Source: Bacteroidia bacterium (GTDB lineage: Bacteria > Bacteroidota > Bacteroidia > NS11-12g > UBA9320). Taken from it: DNA of 27,199 nt. The notes under the pieces are model-generated. The model did not search any database and had not been told where the DNA came from. It saw only the letters and a list, made by a program, of their open reading frames with translations. Position numbers and translations under genes: made by a program. The stretch is taken from assembly GCA_013042025.1 (NCBI GenBank), contig JABDQY010000095.1, positions 1-27,199 of the forward strand, given 5' to 3'. This document shows positions 7,013 through 15,057 of this stretch, piece by piece. Numbering within the stretch: position 1 is the first letter of the stretch; the number at the start of each line of letters is the position of its first letter.

Positions 7013-7902
7013 TAAGCTGACAAAATTAATTGATTGTCTCTAATAATTGCGTTCATTCCTAAACGCAAAGCTTTGTTTGGTTGCTGATGCCCTGCTTCAA
7101 ATCCAAAATATATGGGATAGTTATAGTTTTTTGTATGTTCAAGAATGATTTCTTCCGCCGTCTTTCCAAATGGTATCGTGTTGTCGTTCATGTCGCTCAT
7201 TCCACCAACAATAAGTCCAGCTAAATTATCTAGCTTACCAGTGCGTTTTAGATTCATCATCATACGATCGATATGATAAAGGTATTCATCAAGATCTTCA
7301 ATGAAAAGAATTTTCCCATTTGTATCTATATCTGATTTTGAACCACATAAACTGTACAACATACTTAAGTTACCTCCAACCAAAATACCTTCAGCATCTT
7401 TTGCCTTGTTTAGCTTATGATTTGGAAGTTTATAGATAATGTCTTCACCAAAGAGTGCATCCATTAATGTTTTATTACTGATACTTTCCTTTTCATTAGG
7501 GCTATCAGATATGTTAACTGGCATTGTTGCGTGAATCGTAGGGACATGATAGTTTGTATGGATGTGATTATGAAAAACAGTGACGTCGCTATACCCAACA
7601 AACCATTTTTTTTGTTCTTCCAAAGGAATAAAATTGAGTTGATCAATTACACGTACACAGCCATAACCACCTCGAGTACTAACAATTGCTTTAACTTTAG
7701 GGTTGTCTATAAATGACTGTATATCAGATATTTTATCAGCTTCTGTGCCTGCCATTTGATTATGAATATTATAAACATTATCGCCAACGAGAACATTTAA
7801 TCCATGACTCTCGAAGAATCGAATTGCAGGTTCCACCTTTTCTTTTTCAATGGCTCTTGCTGGAGAAACTATCGCAATGGTATCACCTCTTTTTAAATAC
7901 AT
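7012..7902 (-). CDS. LD-carboxypeptidase (peptidase family S66, LdcA-like)
   Basis: Serine peptidase that removes the terminal D-Ala from murein tetrapeptides during peptidoglycan recycling. It is 296 aa from the ATG at 7902. The catalytic triad of the family can be placed: nucleophile Ser105 in FVGYSDVT, Glu202 in LFIEDLDEYLYHIDRMM, and His272 in FGFEAGHQQPN. The N-terminal GDTIAIVSPAR and the STRGGYGC segment also fit. The frame is open 15 codons further upstream (ATG-like start at 7947), but residues before YLKRGDTIAIVSP are not part of the family, and a -10-like TAAATTCG lies in between. There is no obvious signal peptide, so cytoplasmic action on recycled peptides is likely. It overlaps the GtrA gene by one nucleotide. 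Confidence 0.92.
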   Translation of the reverse strand: MYLKRGDTIAIVSPARAIEKEKVEPAIRFFESHGLNVLVGDNVYNIHNQMAGTEADKISDIQSFIDNPKVKAIVSTRGGYGCVRVIDQLNFIPLEEQKKWFVGYSDVTVFHNHIHTNYHVPTIHATMPVNISDSPNEKESISNKTLMDALFGEDIIYKLPNHKLNKAKDAEGILVGGNLSMLYSLCGSKSDIDTNGKILFIEDLDEYLYHIDRMMMNLKRTGKLDNLAGLIVGGMSDMNDNTIPFGKTAEEIILEHTKNYNYPIYFGFEAGHQQPNKALRLGMNAIIRDNQLILSA

Positions 7903-7908
7903 TTTTGG

Positions 7909-7916
7909 CGAATTTA
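7909..7916 (-). promoter_or_regulatory. Candidate -10 box (TAAATTCG) of the LD-carboxypeptidase gene
   Basis: The minus strand reads TAAATTCG, one mismatch from TAnnTTTG, ending 6 nt before the ATG at 7902. With the usual -7 position of the last G, transcription would start on the A of the ATG. Confidence 0.38.
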
Positions 7917-7979
7917 AAGTCTTTTTCTTTAACCCAATTCTAAACAAGATTAGAGGTTAGTTGTTAGTCTTAAAAAAAG

Positions 7980-7987
7980 TATTTTTG
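7980..7987 (+). promoter_or_regulatory. Promoter of the acyl-CoA dehydrogenase gene
   Basis: TATTTTTG is a perfect TAnnTTTG box ending 15 nt before the ATG at 8003. A TTG at 7961-7963 is near the -33 position. This is the best two-part promoter in the window. Confidence 0.55.
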
Positions 7988-8002
7988 CATCAAATTTTAA
8001 AC

Positions 8003-9145
8003 ATGAATTTCGAATTATCAGAAGAGCACTTAATGATTCAACAAGCAGCTAGAGATTTCGCAAGAACGGAATTGTTGCCTGGAGTAATAGAGAGAGATAA
8101 TGAACAACGATTTCCTGCAGAGCAGATAAAAAAACTAGGTGAACTTGGTTTCTTAGGAATGATGGTTGATCCTAAATGGGGAGGAAGCGGAATGGATTCT
8201 GTTAGTTATGTACTTGCAATGGAAGAAATTTCAAAAGTTGATGCAAGTGCAAGTGTGGTAATGAGTGTAAATAATTCATTGGTTTGTTGGGGTTTAGAAA
8301 CTTATGGAAGTGAGGAGCAAAAAGAAAAGTTCCTAAAACCATTAGCAAGTGGTCAAATTCATGGAGGCTTTTGCTTAAGTGAACCTGAAGCAGGAAGTGA
8401 TGCAACTAGTCAAAGAACAACCGCTGTAGATATGGGTGATCATTATCTAGTTAATGGTACTAAAAATTGGATTACGAATGGGAAATCGGGTAGCACTTTT
8501 TTAGTAATGGCTCAAACAGATGTAGAGAAAGGGCATAGAGGAATTAATTGCCTAATTGTAACTTCAGACATGGAAGGATTTACAGTAGGTAAGAAGGAAG
8601 ATAAATTAGGAATTAGAGGTTCAGATACACATTCTCTTATGTTTCAGGACATGAAGGTGCCTAAGGCAAACAGAATTGGAGAAGACGGATTTGGATTCAA
8701 ATTTGCTATGAAAGTATTGAGTGGTGGTAGAATTGGAATTGCTTCTCAAGCATTAGGTATTGCAAGTGGTGCATATGAACTTGCATTGCAATATTCAAAA
8801 GAGCGTAAAGCATTTGGAACCGAGATAATGAATCATCAAGCTATTCAATTTAAATTGGCCGATATGGCAACAAGAATTGAAGCAGCTCGATTGTTTTGTT
8901 TAAAAGCAGCTTGGTTAAAAGACAATGATGAAGAATACCTGGAAGCGGCCAGTATGGCAAAGCTTTTTGCTTCAGAAACTGCAATGTGGGTTACTGTAGA
9001 AGCGGTGCAAATACATGGTGGATATGGTTACGTAAAAGAATATCACGTAGAACGATTAATGAGAGATGCGAAAATTACTCAAATTTATGAAGGAACAAGT
9101 GAGATTCAACGTGTTGTAATTGCTCGTTCTCTATTGAAAGATTAA
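8003..9145 (+). CDS. Short-chain-type acyl-CoA dehydrogenase
   Basis: FAD enzyme that oxidises an acyl-CoA to the 2-enoyl-CoA, passing electrons to electron-transfer flavoprotein. The 380-aa length and motifs match the SCAD/butyryl-CoA dehydrogenase group: an N-terminal helical domain starting NFELSEEHLMIQQAARDFAR, the signature CLSEPEAGSDA, the FAD-contacting TKNWITNG, RIGIASQALG, IHGGYGYVKEYHVERLMRDA, and the catalytic Glu at about residue 363 in IYEGTSEIQR. This Glu position is the one used by short- and medium-chain enzymes, not isovaleryl- or long-chain ones. The ATG at 8003 is chosen over an upstream in-frame TTG (7961) because the promoter lies between them. It is monocistronic, followed by a hairpin terminator. 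The acyl chain length is inferred. Confidence 0.94.
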   Translation: MNFELSEEHLMIQQAARDFARTELLPGVIERDNEQRFPAEQIKKLGELGFLGMMVDPKWGGSGMDSVSYVLAMEEISKVDASASVVMSVNNSLVCWGLETYGSEEQKEKFLKPLASGQIHGGFCLSEPEAGSDATSQRTTAVDMGDHYLVNGTKNWITNGKSGSTFLVMAQTDVEKGHRGINCLIVTSDMEGFTVGKKEDKLGIRGSDTHSLMFQDMKVPKANRIGEDGFGFKFAMKVLSGGRIGIASQALGIASGAYELALQYSKERKAFGTEIMNHQAIQFKLADMATRIEAARLFCLKAAWLKDNDEEYLEAASMAKLFASETAMWVTVEAVQIHGGYGYVKEYHVERLMRDAKITQIYEGTSEIQRVVIARSLLKD

Positions 9146-9166
9146 TTTAATAAGAATTTAAGAGTG

Positions 9167-9194
9167 AAGCACAATCCTATGGTTGTGCTTTTTT
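9167..9194 (+). terminator. Rho-independent terminator after the acyl-CoA dehydrogenase gene
   Basis: Stem AAGCACAA (9167-9174) pairs with TTGTGCTT (9183-9190), with a further CC/GG inside the loop, followed by a T-run to 9194. It sits between convergent genes. The A-rich 5' flank is short, so it acts mainly on the plus strand. Confidence 0.85.
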
Positions 9195-9206
9195 ATTGAA
9201 TAGAAT

Positions 9207-10325
9207 TTAATCCACTAATGCAGTTATTTCTTCTGCAACAAGAGCACTAAGAGCTACACCCATTCCTCCTAATCGTGCAGCTAAGTAAACATTTGGTTCT
9301 ACCATTTTCACTATTGGTGTTTTTTGATTTTCTTTACCCAAGCCCATTATCCCGCTCCATTCAAAATCAATCGATACCTCGTTGCCAAATATCTCTTCAT
9401 TCATAAATCGTTTTAATTCATCTATAATGATATAATTTGGTTCAAGCTTAAAACTAGTCTCTTCAGCCTTATCCATATTACGTGCACCACCTAAGAGTAT
9501 CCGGTTATCAATGTCTCTCCAATAATAGTATCCCTTGTTAAATAAGTGCAATCCTTCACACGGAAGTGTTTCAAGTTTCTCGGTAACAATTACTTGTCCT
9601 CTTGCAGGCACAATGTCTTCTTCAAGTATTTGGGAGGTAAAAGCGTTTGTGCAAAGAACAAGATTTTGTGCTTTTAGAGTAATATTTCTGTTAGTTGCAA
9701 CATTTACAGTGTTGTTTACTTTTTCCCATGATTCAACTTCAATTCCACCAAAAAATTTAACACCCAGAAGTTGAGCATATCTGGATATACTTTGATACAT
9801 TTTACCAGTATTGAGTTGACCTTCAAATTTGTTTCTTATAGTTCCTAACGTATTTGGAAATGTACTTCTACTTGCAAATTGAAACACATGGTCTAATCCA
9901 ATTTCGTCGTAAAGAATTGTGTTAATTCCTTGAATACTATCAATTGCATTGGTCATTTCTTCACGATTTGTGGTAGAAAATATTTCTTCGCTACCTTTTT
10001 CTTCATAACCTAGATTATCATCACCAAATTTAGATCGAAGCTTTTTTAGACCGGTATATCTTTTAGAGATTAGAGAATATACATTTTCACTTGAATCATG
10101 TTTTAAATCATCCAAAATTTCGGAAACATTTGCAAAACAAGCAAAGCCTGCATTTCGCGTACTTGCACCATGACTCCATGGGAACCTGTCTATTACTATT
10201 ACACTCGCTTTCTTATTTTTCTCTTTTAAATTTATAGCAGTCTGCAAACCGGTAATTCCCATTCCAATAATCAAGTAATCAATTTTATGAATAAGATATT
10301 CTGTTTCCCAGTAAGAGAGGTTCAT
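9207..10325 (-). CDS. FAD-dependent oxidoreductase (DAO/glycine oxidase-like)
   Basis: A 372-aa flavoprotein of the D-amino-acid-oxidase fold. The dinucleotide-binding motif is at residues 16-33 (DYLIIGMGITGLQTAINL, Gly21/23/26) with the FAD-ribose acid in VIVIDR. The GASTRNAGFACF segment is where related enzymes (PuuB, MnmC C-terminal domain, sarcosine/glycine oxidases) hold the flavin. The C-terminal VYLAARLGGMGVALSALVAE closes the FAD site. An N-terminal NLSYWETEY tag of about 14 residues precedes the Rossmann fold. The natural amine or amino-acid substrate cannot be told from sequence. It is divergent from the nitronate monooxygenase-like gene, with 106 bp between starts. Confidence 0.85.
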   Translation of the reverse strand: MNLSYWETEYLIHKIDYLIIGMGITGLQTAINLKEKNKKASVIVIDRFPWSHGASTRNAGFACFANVSEILDDLKHDSSENVYSLISKRYTGLKKLRSKFGDDNLGYEEKGSEEIFSTTNREEMTNAIDSIQGINTILYDEIGLDHVFQFASRSTFPNTLGTIRNKFEGQLNTGKMYQSISRYAQLLGVKFFGGIEVESWEKVNNTVNVATNRNITLKAQNLVLCTNAFTSQILEEDIVPARGQVIVTEKLETLPCEGLHLFNKGYYYWRDIDNRILLGGARNMDKAEETSFKLEPNYIIIDELKRFMNEEIFGNEVSIDFEWSGIMGLGKENQKTPIVKMVEPNVYLAARLGGMGVALSALVAEEITALVD

Positions 10326-10329
10326 GTTA

Positions 10330-10337
10330 CGAAAATA
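10330..10337 (-). promoter_or_regulatory. Candidate -10 box (TATTTTCG) of the FAD oxidoreductase gene
   Basis: The minus strand reads TATTTTCG, the same sequence as before the lipoprotein and small anchored-protein genes. It ends 4 nt before the ATG at 10325. Confidence 0.36.
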
Positions 10338-10419
10338 ACACGTTGTAGGGTGAATTAGTTAAAATATTATTTGATGCATTAAATTAATGATGACAATCTT
10401 TTCACGGAACTAAAATTTG

Positions 10420-10427
10420 TAAATTCG
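10420..10427 (+). promoter_or_regulatory. Candidate -10 box (TAAATTCG) of the nitronate monooxygenase-like gene
   Basis: TAAATTCG, identical to the box before the LD-carboxypeptidase gene, ends 4 nt before the ATG at 10432. It is one mismatch from TAnnTTTG. Confidence 0.36.
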
Positions 10428-10431
10428 CCCA

Positions 10432-11379
10432 ATGCAAAACAGAATAACGGAACTTTTTGATATTCAATATCCTATTATTCAAGCAGGAATGATTTGGTGC
10501 AGCGGTTGGGAACTTGCTTCTGCTGTCAGCAATACTGGAGGTTTGGGTATTATAGGTTCTGGAAGCATGTACCCAGAAGTTTTGCGTGAGCATATTCAAA
10601 AGTGTAAGGCTTCTACCAATAAACCATTTGCTGTAAATGTACCACTCTTATATCCAGACATTGATAAGCATATTCAAACGATAATTGAAGAAAAAGTCCC
10701 AATTGTATTTTCTTCAGCTGGAAACCCAGCGATATGGACACAAAAACTCAAAGATGAAGGTATAAAGGTAGTTCACGTTGTAAGTAACATCAAGTTTGCA
10801 CTTAAAGCTGAAGCTTGTGGAGTAGATGCTATTGTTGCTGAAGGATTTGAAGCAGGCGGGCATAACGGACGAGAAGAGACCACCACTTTAGTACTCATTC
10901 CACAAATATGTGAAGCTGTTAAAATTCCGGTTATTGCCGCAGGAGGCATTGGAACTGGGAAAACTATGGCGGCAGTAATGGCATTGGGTGCAGATGCAGT
11001 TCAAATAGGCAGTCGATTTGTGGCAAGTGAAGAGTCATCGGCTCATGATAATTTTAAAAATGCTGTTGTCGAAGCAAAATACGGCGAGACACAATTAAGC
11101 TTAAAGCAACTTACACCAGTAAGGTTATTGAAAAACAAGTTTTGGAAAGAAGTGGTAAGTGCAGAAATGGGAGGAGCTTCAGTTGAGGAATTGGCCAATA
11201 TTTTAGGTAGGGCTCGTGCTAAAAAAGGAATGTTCGAAGGTGACTTAGATGAAGGCGAATTGGAAATAGGACAGATTAGCGGATATATTAGTGAAATCAA
11301 ACCTGCTGCTGAAATTGTGAAAGAAATAGTTGATGAGTTTAACAAAACTGTCAATCGAATGCCGTTCTTAAACTTATGA
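10432..11379 (+). CDS. Nitronate monooxygenase / FabK-like FMN-binding TIM-barrel protein
   Basis: A 315-aa FMN flavoprotein of the 2-nitropropane dioxygenase superfamily. Family members either oxidise nitronates or reduce enoyl-ACP (FabK). Landmarks: IQAGMIWCSGWELASAVSN at the start, SSAGNP, the EGFEAGGHNGREE motif with the usual His at residue 144, the phosphate-binding IPVIAAGGIGTGKTMAA, and GADAVQIGSRFVASEES. FabK and nitronate monooxygenases share these motifs, so the choice cannot be made firmly here; neighbours in oxidative metabolism do not decide it. It is divergent from the FAD oxidoreductase, and 37 nt separate its stop from the next start, with an imperfect hairpin between. Confidence 0.87.
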   Translation: MQNRITELFDIQYPIIQAGMIWCSGWELASAVSNTGGLGIIGSGSMYPEVLREHIQKCKASTNKPFAVNVPLLYPDIDKHIQTIIEEKVPIVFSSAGNPAIWTQKLKDEGIKVVHVVSNIKFALKAEACGVDAIVAEGFEAGGHNGREETTTLVLIPQICEAVKIPVIAAGGIGTGKTMAAVMALGADAVQIGSRFVASEESSAHDNFKNAVVEAKYGETQLSLKQLTPVRLLKNKFWKEVVSAEMGGASVEELANILGRARAKKGMFEGDLDEGELEIGQISGYISEIKPAAEIVKEIVDEFNKTVNRMPFLNL

Positions 11380-11383
11380 CAAA

Positions 11384-11416
11384 TAGCTATTCTCAAATTA
11401 TTATATTTGAGAGCTA
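11384..11416 (+). other. Imperfect hairpin ending exactly at the next start codon
   Basis: TCTCAAA (11391-11397) pairs with TTTGAGA (11406-11412), and TAGC (11384-11387) with GCTA (11413-11416) beyond a 3-nt bulge. The loop is 8 nt. No T-run follows, so it is not a standard terminator. It sits directly before the GTG at 11417. Confidence 0.45.
11402..11409 (+). promoter_or_regulatory. -10 box (TATATTTG) of the FG-GAP/ASPIC gene
   Basis: A perfect TAnnTTTG match ending 7 nt before the GTG start, embedded in the 3' half of the hairpin. Transcription would begin within a base of the start codon. Confidence 0.42.
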
Positions 11417-13306
11417 GTGAAAAAGCTCATCTTAAATTTCTTAATTTTACTTCCCGCTCTTGGCTTTGCTCAAGAGAAGTGGTGGTTTAGCAATATTACA
11501 CCATCAGTTGGGCTTGATAACGTGCTTGGAGGCAAAACATATATTTCTGATATTAATGGAGATCAATGGCCAGATTTGGTGGTAATTTCAGGTACAGACT
11601 ATTTTAACAATGAATTGCCTCTTTCCGTTTGGATTAATGAAGATGACGGAAATGGTTCTAGAAAATTTGTAGATAAAACAGCATTTTCAGATATCAATGC
11701 AAACCGTGATGAAAGTAGAAATGGAAGAAGAACTACTGCTATTGCCTTAGCAGATATTGACAATGATGGAGATAAAGATATTCTAGCAGGAATTTATTTT
11801 CATCGAGTTGAAAGCTCAGTTGATAATGGAGATCGAACAGAGGTACTTCTTAATGATGGTAATGGTAAGTTTACAATAAAAGAGGATAATGGTTTTGAAG
11901 ATATGCCTAGACTGAACACTCAAGGAATATCATTTTTGGATTTTGATAAGGATGGAATATTGGATGTCTTTTTAGCCAATTGGAGCGTAGATCATACACA
12001 GAATGTGTTTCAACATGATGCCTTGTTACGAGGTAATGGAGATGGGTCATTTACAGACTATTCATTTGCGAGTGGAATTAGCAATACTGAGGCAGAACCA
12101 CTTTATGGATGCAATGTAGGAGATTGGAACAATGATGGGAATATCGATATTTTCACGGCACCCTACTGCAGAACTGGGGGAAGATTATGGAGTAATCAAG
12201 GTAATTCAACATTCGTAGATGTTTCAGAAAATGCAAACTATGATGCACAATTAATGGCAGGAGATAACGGACAAGCTTTGTGTATGTGGGCTGCTTATCC
12301 TTGCGATTATGACAATGATGAAGATTTAGACTTGTTTTTTACAATGGTACATGGCGGTTTAGGTGCTACTGAAGGAAGATCTACGATAGTACAAAATCAA
12401 GGTGAAGCGAACGACTTTCTTTTAGATTGGCAAATTGATTTATTACCAAGAGACGGTCCAAGACCGCAACATCAAGCAGACTATGAAGCTGCTTGGACCG
12501 ATTTCAATAACGATGGATTAATGGATTTATTGGTTGGGCAAGGATCATATCCTGGGAACAACGGTAGGGTATATTTATTTATGCAAAAGGAAGATCACAC
12601 GTTTGAAGACATTACGTTTGAATTGGGTCTCAATGTGCCAAGTTATGTTGAAACAAGTAGAGTTAGAACCTGTGATTTTGATCGAGATGGAGATGAAGAT
12701 TTAATACTAAGCACCAAGTCAAATAATCAAATTCAGGTGCTAAGAAATGACATAGGGAATTACAATAATTTTATTGCTTTTGAAATAAGTGGTCCGAAAG
12801 GATGCAACAAAGATTTTGTTGGAGGAAAAGTTAAGCTGTATCATGATGGAATTGTGCAAACACAAGAAGTTTATGAAGGAGAAGGGAATGCTGCGGGACA
12901 AAATGATTTGATTGTTCATTTTGGTCTAAAACAATCAACTTTAGTTGATTCAGTGGTTCTGATTTTACCAAATCATTCGAACGAAAAATGGGTGCTAAAT
13001 CAACCTGAAATCAACAAATTTCACAATTTAAGTGACCGTAGTTTTGTACCTATTTCAGAATCATATACAACCGTATATCCTAATCCAGTATATGAAGACT
13101 ATTTGCAAATTTCTACTCATGAAGGTAATTATACCAATGTCGAGTTTAGAGTATACGATCGAATGGGAAGAATGGTTCTATTACATCAAGATGAATACAA
13201 AGTGAAATATGCTTTGCCTTTGAGTGGAGTTGAACCTGGAGCTTATGTAGTAGCAGTATATTTTGATGGTGAATATATGGAATCACAAAAATTTCTAAAA
13301 TTCTAG
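11417..13306 (+). CDS. T9SS-exported FG-GAP/VCBS repeat protein with ASPIC/UnbV domain
   Basis: A 629-aa secreted protein. A Sec signal peptide (ILNFLILLPALGFAQ, about 1-19) is followed by at least seven calcium-binding-type repeats between about residues 44 and 430, with DxDxDG-like loops such as DIDNDGDKDI, DFDKDGILDV, DWNNDGNIDI, DFNNDGLMDL and DFDRDGDEDL. These would fold as a beta-propeller. Residues about 448-535 match the ASPIC/UnbV domain (FVGGKVKLYHDG through QNDLIVHFGL). The C-terminal 80 residues form a type A T9SS sorting domain: VYPNPVYEDYLQI, FRVYDRMGRMV, then VEPGAYVVAVYFDG with a basic end. The start is a GTG at 11417, needed for the signal peptide. CRTAC1-like proteins of this build are probably adhesive or ligand-binding (inference). 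Two PorG-like T9SS proteins are encoded nearby. Confidence 0.92.
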   Translation: MKKLILNFLILLPALGFAQEKWWFSNITPSVGLDNVLGGKTYISDINGDQWPDLVVISGTDYFNNELPLSVWINEDDGNGSRKFVDKTAFSDINANRDESRNGRRTTAIALADIDNDGDKDILAGIYFHRVESSVDNGDRTEVLLNDGNGKFTIKEDNGFEDMPRLNTQGISFLDFDKDGILDVFLANWSVDHTQNVFQHDALLRGNGDGSFTDYSFASGISNTEAEPLYGCNVGDWNNDGNIDIFTAPYCRTGGRLWSNQGNSTFVDVSENANYDAQLMAGDNGQALCMWAAYPCDYDNDEDLDLFFTMVHGGLGATEGRSTIVQNQGEANDFLLDWQIDLLPRDGPRPQHQADYEAAWTDFNNDGLMDLLVGQGSYPGNNGRVYLFMQKEDHTFEDITFELGLNVPSYVETSRVRTCDFDRDGDEDLILSTKSNNQIQVLRNDIGNYNNFIAFEISGPKGCNKDFVGGKVKLYHDGIVQTQEVYEGEGNAAGQNDLIVHFGLKQSTLVDSVVLILPNHSNEKWVLNQPEINKFHNLSDRSFVPISESYTTVYPNPVYEDYLQISTHEGNYTNVEFRVYDRMGRMVLLHQDEYKVKYALPLSGVEPGAYVVAVYFDGEYMESQKFLKF

Positions 13307-13328
13307 ATTTCTTAACACCGCTATTGGC

Positions 13329-13955
13329 ATGAATAATACCATAAAAAAGTATTTAATTAGGGGAGAAGATGATATGCTTGATTACAAGCAGGAGATAAGC
13401 AGTGCCAATAAAATTGCAAAAACTATGGTAAGTTTTGCTAATCATAAGGGAGGAACATTGTTGGTGGGCGTAAGAGACAATAAGTCAATTGCGGGTATTC
13501 GAAGTGAAGACGAAAAATACATGCTTGATCTCGCGGCTTCGTTTTATTGCAAGCCAGAAATTGAATTGGAAATTATCGAACATCAAATCAATGATAAGAT
13601 AGTTATAGAGTGTATAGTACCAATAGGTGATAACAAACCGTACTATGCTAAAGGAGATGATGGAAAGTGGTGGGTCTACATAAGAAATAAGGATAAAAGC
13701 TTGTTAGCCAGCAAGATAGTCGTCGATGTTCTTAGAAAACAAACTTCAGACAAAGGAACTTTAATTAAGTACGGTAAGAATGAATCTGCATTACTGAAGT
13801 ATCTTGAACAGAATGAACGTGTAACGCTACAACAATTCAGAAAAATGGTGAATATTTCACGTTGGCGAGCCTCCAAAATTCTAGTAAATTTAATCAGTGC
13901 AGGTGTAATTCGAAATCACACACATGAGAAAACGGAGTTTTATACCTTGGCTTAA
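13329..13955 (+). CDS. AlbA_2 (Schlafen-like) domain protein with C-terminal winged helix
   Basis: A 208-aa protein. Residues about 10-130 resemble the AlbA_2/Schlafen-type domain: LDYKQEISSANKIAKTMVSF, ANHKGGTLLVGVRDNKSIAG and the later YYAKGDDGKWWVYIRNKDK. The C-terminal 60 residues look like a winged helix-turn-helix (LLKYLEQNERVTLQQFRKMV, then ISRWRASKILVNLISAGVIR). Such proteins bind nucleic acid and are often annotated as putative transcriptional regulators. There is no signal peptide, unlike both neighbours. It lies 22 nt after the T9SS cargo gene and 99 bp before the first PorG-like gene, so it may be cotranscribed with the former. The target is unknown. Confidence 0.8.
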   Translation: MNNTIKKYLIRGEDDMLDYKQEISSANKIAKTMVSFANHKGGTLLVGVRDNKSIAGIRSEDEKYMLDLAASFYCKPEIELEIIEHQINDKIVIECIVPIGDNKPYYAKGDDGKWWVYIRNKDKSLLASKIVVDVLRKQTSDKGTLIKYGKNESALLKYLEQNERVTLQQFRKMVNISRWRASKILVNLISAGVIRNHTHEKTEFYTLA

Positions 13956-14001
13956 TAGAGTCTACACAAAATAAAGCCTATAAATTTTCGTTTTAAAATG
14001 G

Positions 14002-14009
14002 TACTTTTG
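14002..14009 (+). promoter_or_regulatory. -10 box (TACTTTTG) of the porG-like/uppS/bamA cluster
   Basis: A perfect TAnnTTTG match 45 nt before the ATG at 14055. It lies downstream of another possible start codon in the same frame (13998), which argues that the protein starts at 14055. This is the only predicted leader of more than 25 nt among coding genes with a recognised box. Confidence 0.45.
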
Positions 14010-14054
14010 CTAATTGTACCAATAGGTATGGTCAAAAGACTTAACAATCAGATA

Positions 14055-14972
14055 ATGAAGAAGAAAGTATTAGGATTATTGCTAGTAATATTTGTACTCG
14101 TAGGTATAAACGATCAAGCAATGGCTCAACGCTGGTTCAAAACAAGCTCTTTGGAGTTTGGTTTAATTGGTGGAGCGAGTCATTACTCAGGAGATTTAAC
14201 AAATAAATATTTTGAAACAAAGGGATTTAAACCGAGTATAGGAATAATCACAAGGTATACGCCAGGAGAATTGGTAACTTTTAGACTAAGTGCAATGTAC
14301 GGTGGTTTAGAAGGAGATGATGCGTGGTATGAAGATCAGAATGACCCAACAAGAAGAAACTTGAATTTTGTTTCTACATTATGGGATTTTACAGGTGCTG
14401 CAGAAATCAATCTAAGAAGATTAGATATGAAAGACAATAGTGGAGTAATTCCATTTGTGTTTACAGGGTTTAGTGTATTCAAGTTTAATCCAAAAGCACA
14501 GTTTAATTATGACCCCAATAGTCCTCATGTAACTCGTCCAGGTTCTATTTATACAACTTTAGAAGATAGAGATGGCGAGATGGTGGAACTTCAACCACTC
14601 GGAACTGAAGGGCAAGAAACAACTGAATTTAATGAAAGAAAACGATATCACTTAACACAACTTGCTATTCCATTGGGGGCAGGTATAAAGTTTAAATTTA
14701 ATCACAAATGGACTTTGGCTGTTGAGTATGGTGCTCGTATCACATTTACAGATTATATCGATGATGTTAGTATGACTTACATTGACCCATCTCGTTTACA
14801 AGCACAGTATGGCCCTATGTCTGCAGCAATGGCGGATAGAAGTCCTGTATTGCACGATGAGTTATTAAATAATCAAAGAGGTAACCCAGATAAAAATGAC
14901 TTGTATGGTATTCTTGGAGTATCGTTAACTTATCGCATCTATGGAAATAGACCAGGTTGTCCTACGTTTTAA
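14055..14972 (+). CDS. DUF6089/PorG-like outer-membrane protein, copy 1
   Basis: A 305-aa protein with a Sec signal peptide (VLGLLLVIFVLVGINDQAMAQ, cut after AMA). The mature part is an eight-strand-like barrel pattern: LEFGLIGGASHYSGDLT at the start, LAIPLGAGIKFKFNHKWTLA and FTDYIDDVSMTYIDP near the end, and a last segment LTYRIYGNRPGCPTF. DUF6089 proteins include PorG, an outer-membrane component tied to the PorK/PorN ring of the type IX secretion system. In many flavobacteria the gene lies just upstream of uppS and bamA, as here. A paralogue follows directly. The start at 14055 fits both the signal peptide and the promoter at 14002. Which copy is the true PorG cannot be told from the sequence alone. 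Confidence 0.85.
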   Translation: MKKKVLGLLLVIFVLVGINDQAMAQRWFKTSSLEFGLIGGASHYSGDLTNKYFETKGFKPSIGIITRYTPGELVTFRLSAMYGGLEGDDAWYEDQNDPTRRNLNFVSTLWDFTGAAEINLRRLDMKDNSGVIPFVFTGFSVFKFNPKAQFNYDPNSPHVTRPGSIYTTLEDRDGEMVELQPLGTEGQETTEFNERKRYHLTQLAIPLGAGIKFKFNHKWTLAVEYGARITFTDYIDDVSMTYIDPSRLQAQYGPMSAAMADRSPVLHDELLNNQRGNPDKNDLYGILGVSLTYRIYGNRPGCPTF

Positions 14973-15057
14973 AGGGTTAAGTCATTTTTATCCCATAATT
15001 AACTACTTAAAAGTAACATCCGTCTAAATTCTGCGTATAAAGTATTACAAGAAGGTT

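Noticed and set aside
13959..13982. GGCTT/AAGCC pair after the AlbA_2 gene as a terminator
   Set aside because: A five-pair stem with a loop of about 19 nt and no adjacent T-run is not convincing.
13998..14054. Earlier ATG start for the first PorG-like gene
   Set aside because: It lies upstream of the TACTTTTG box and would place 19 residues before a normal signal peptide.
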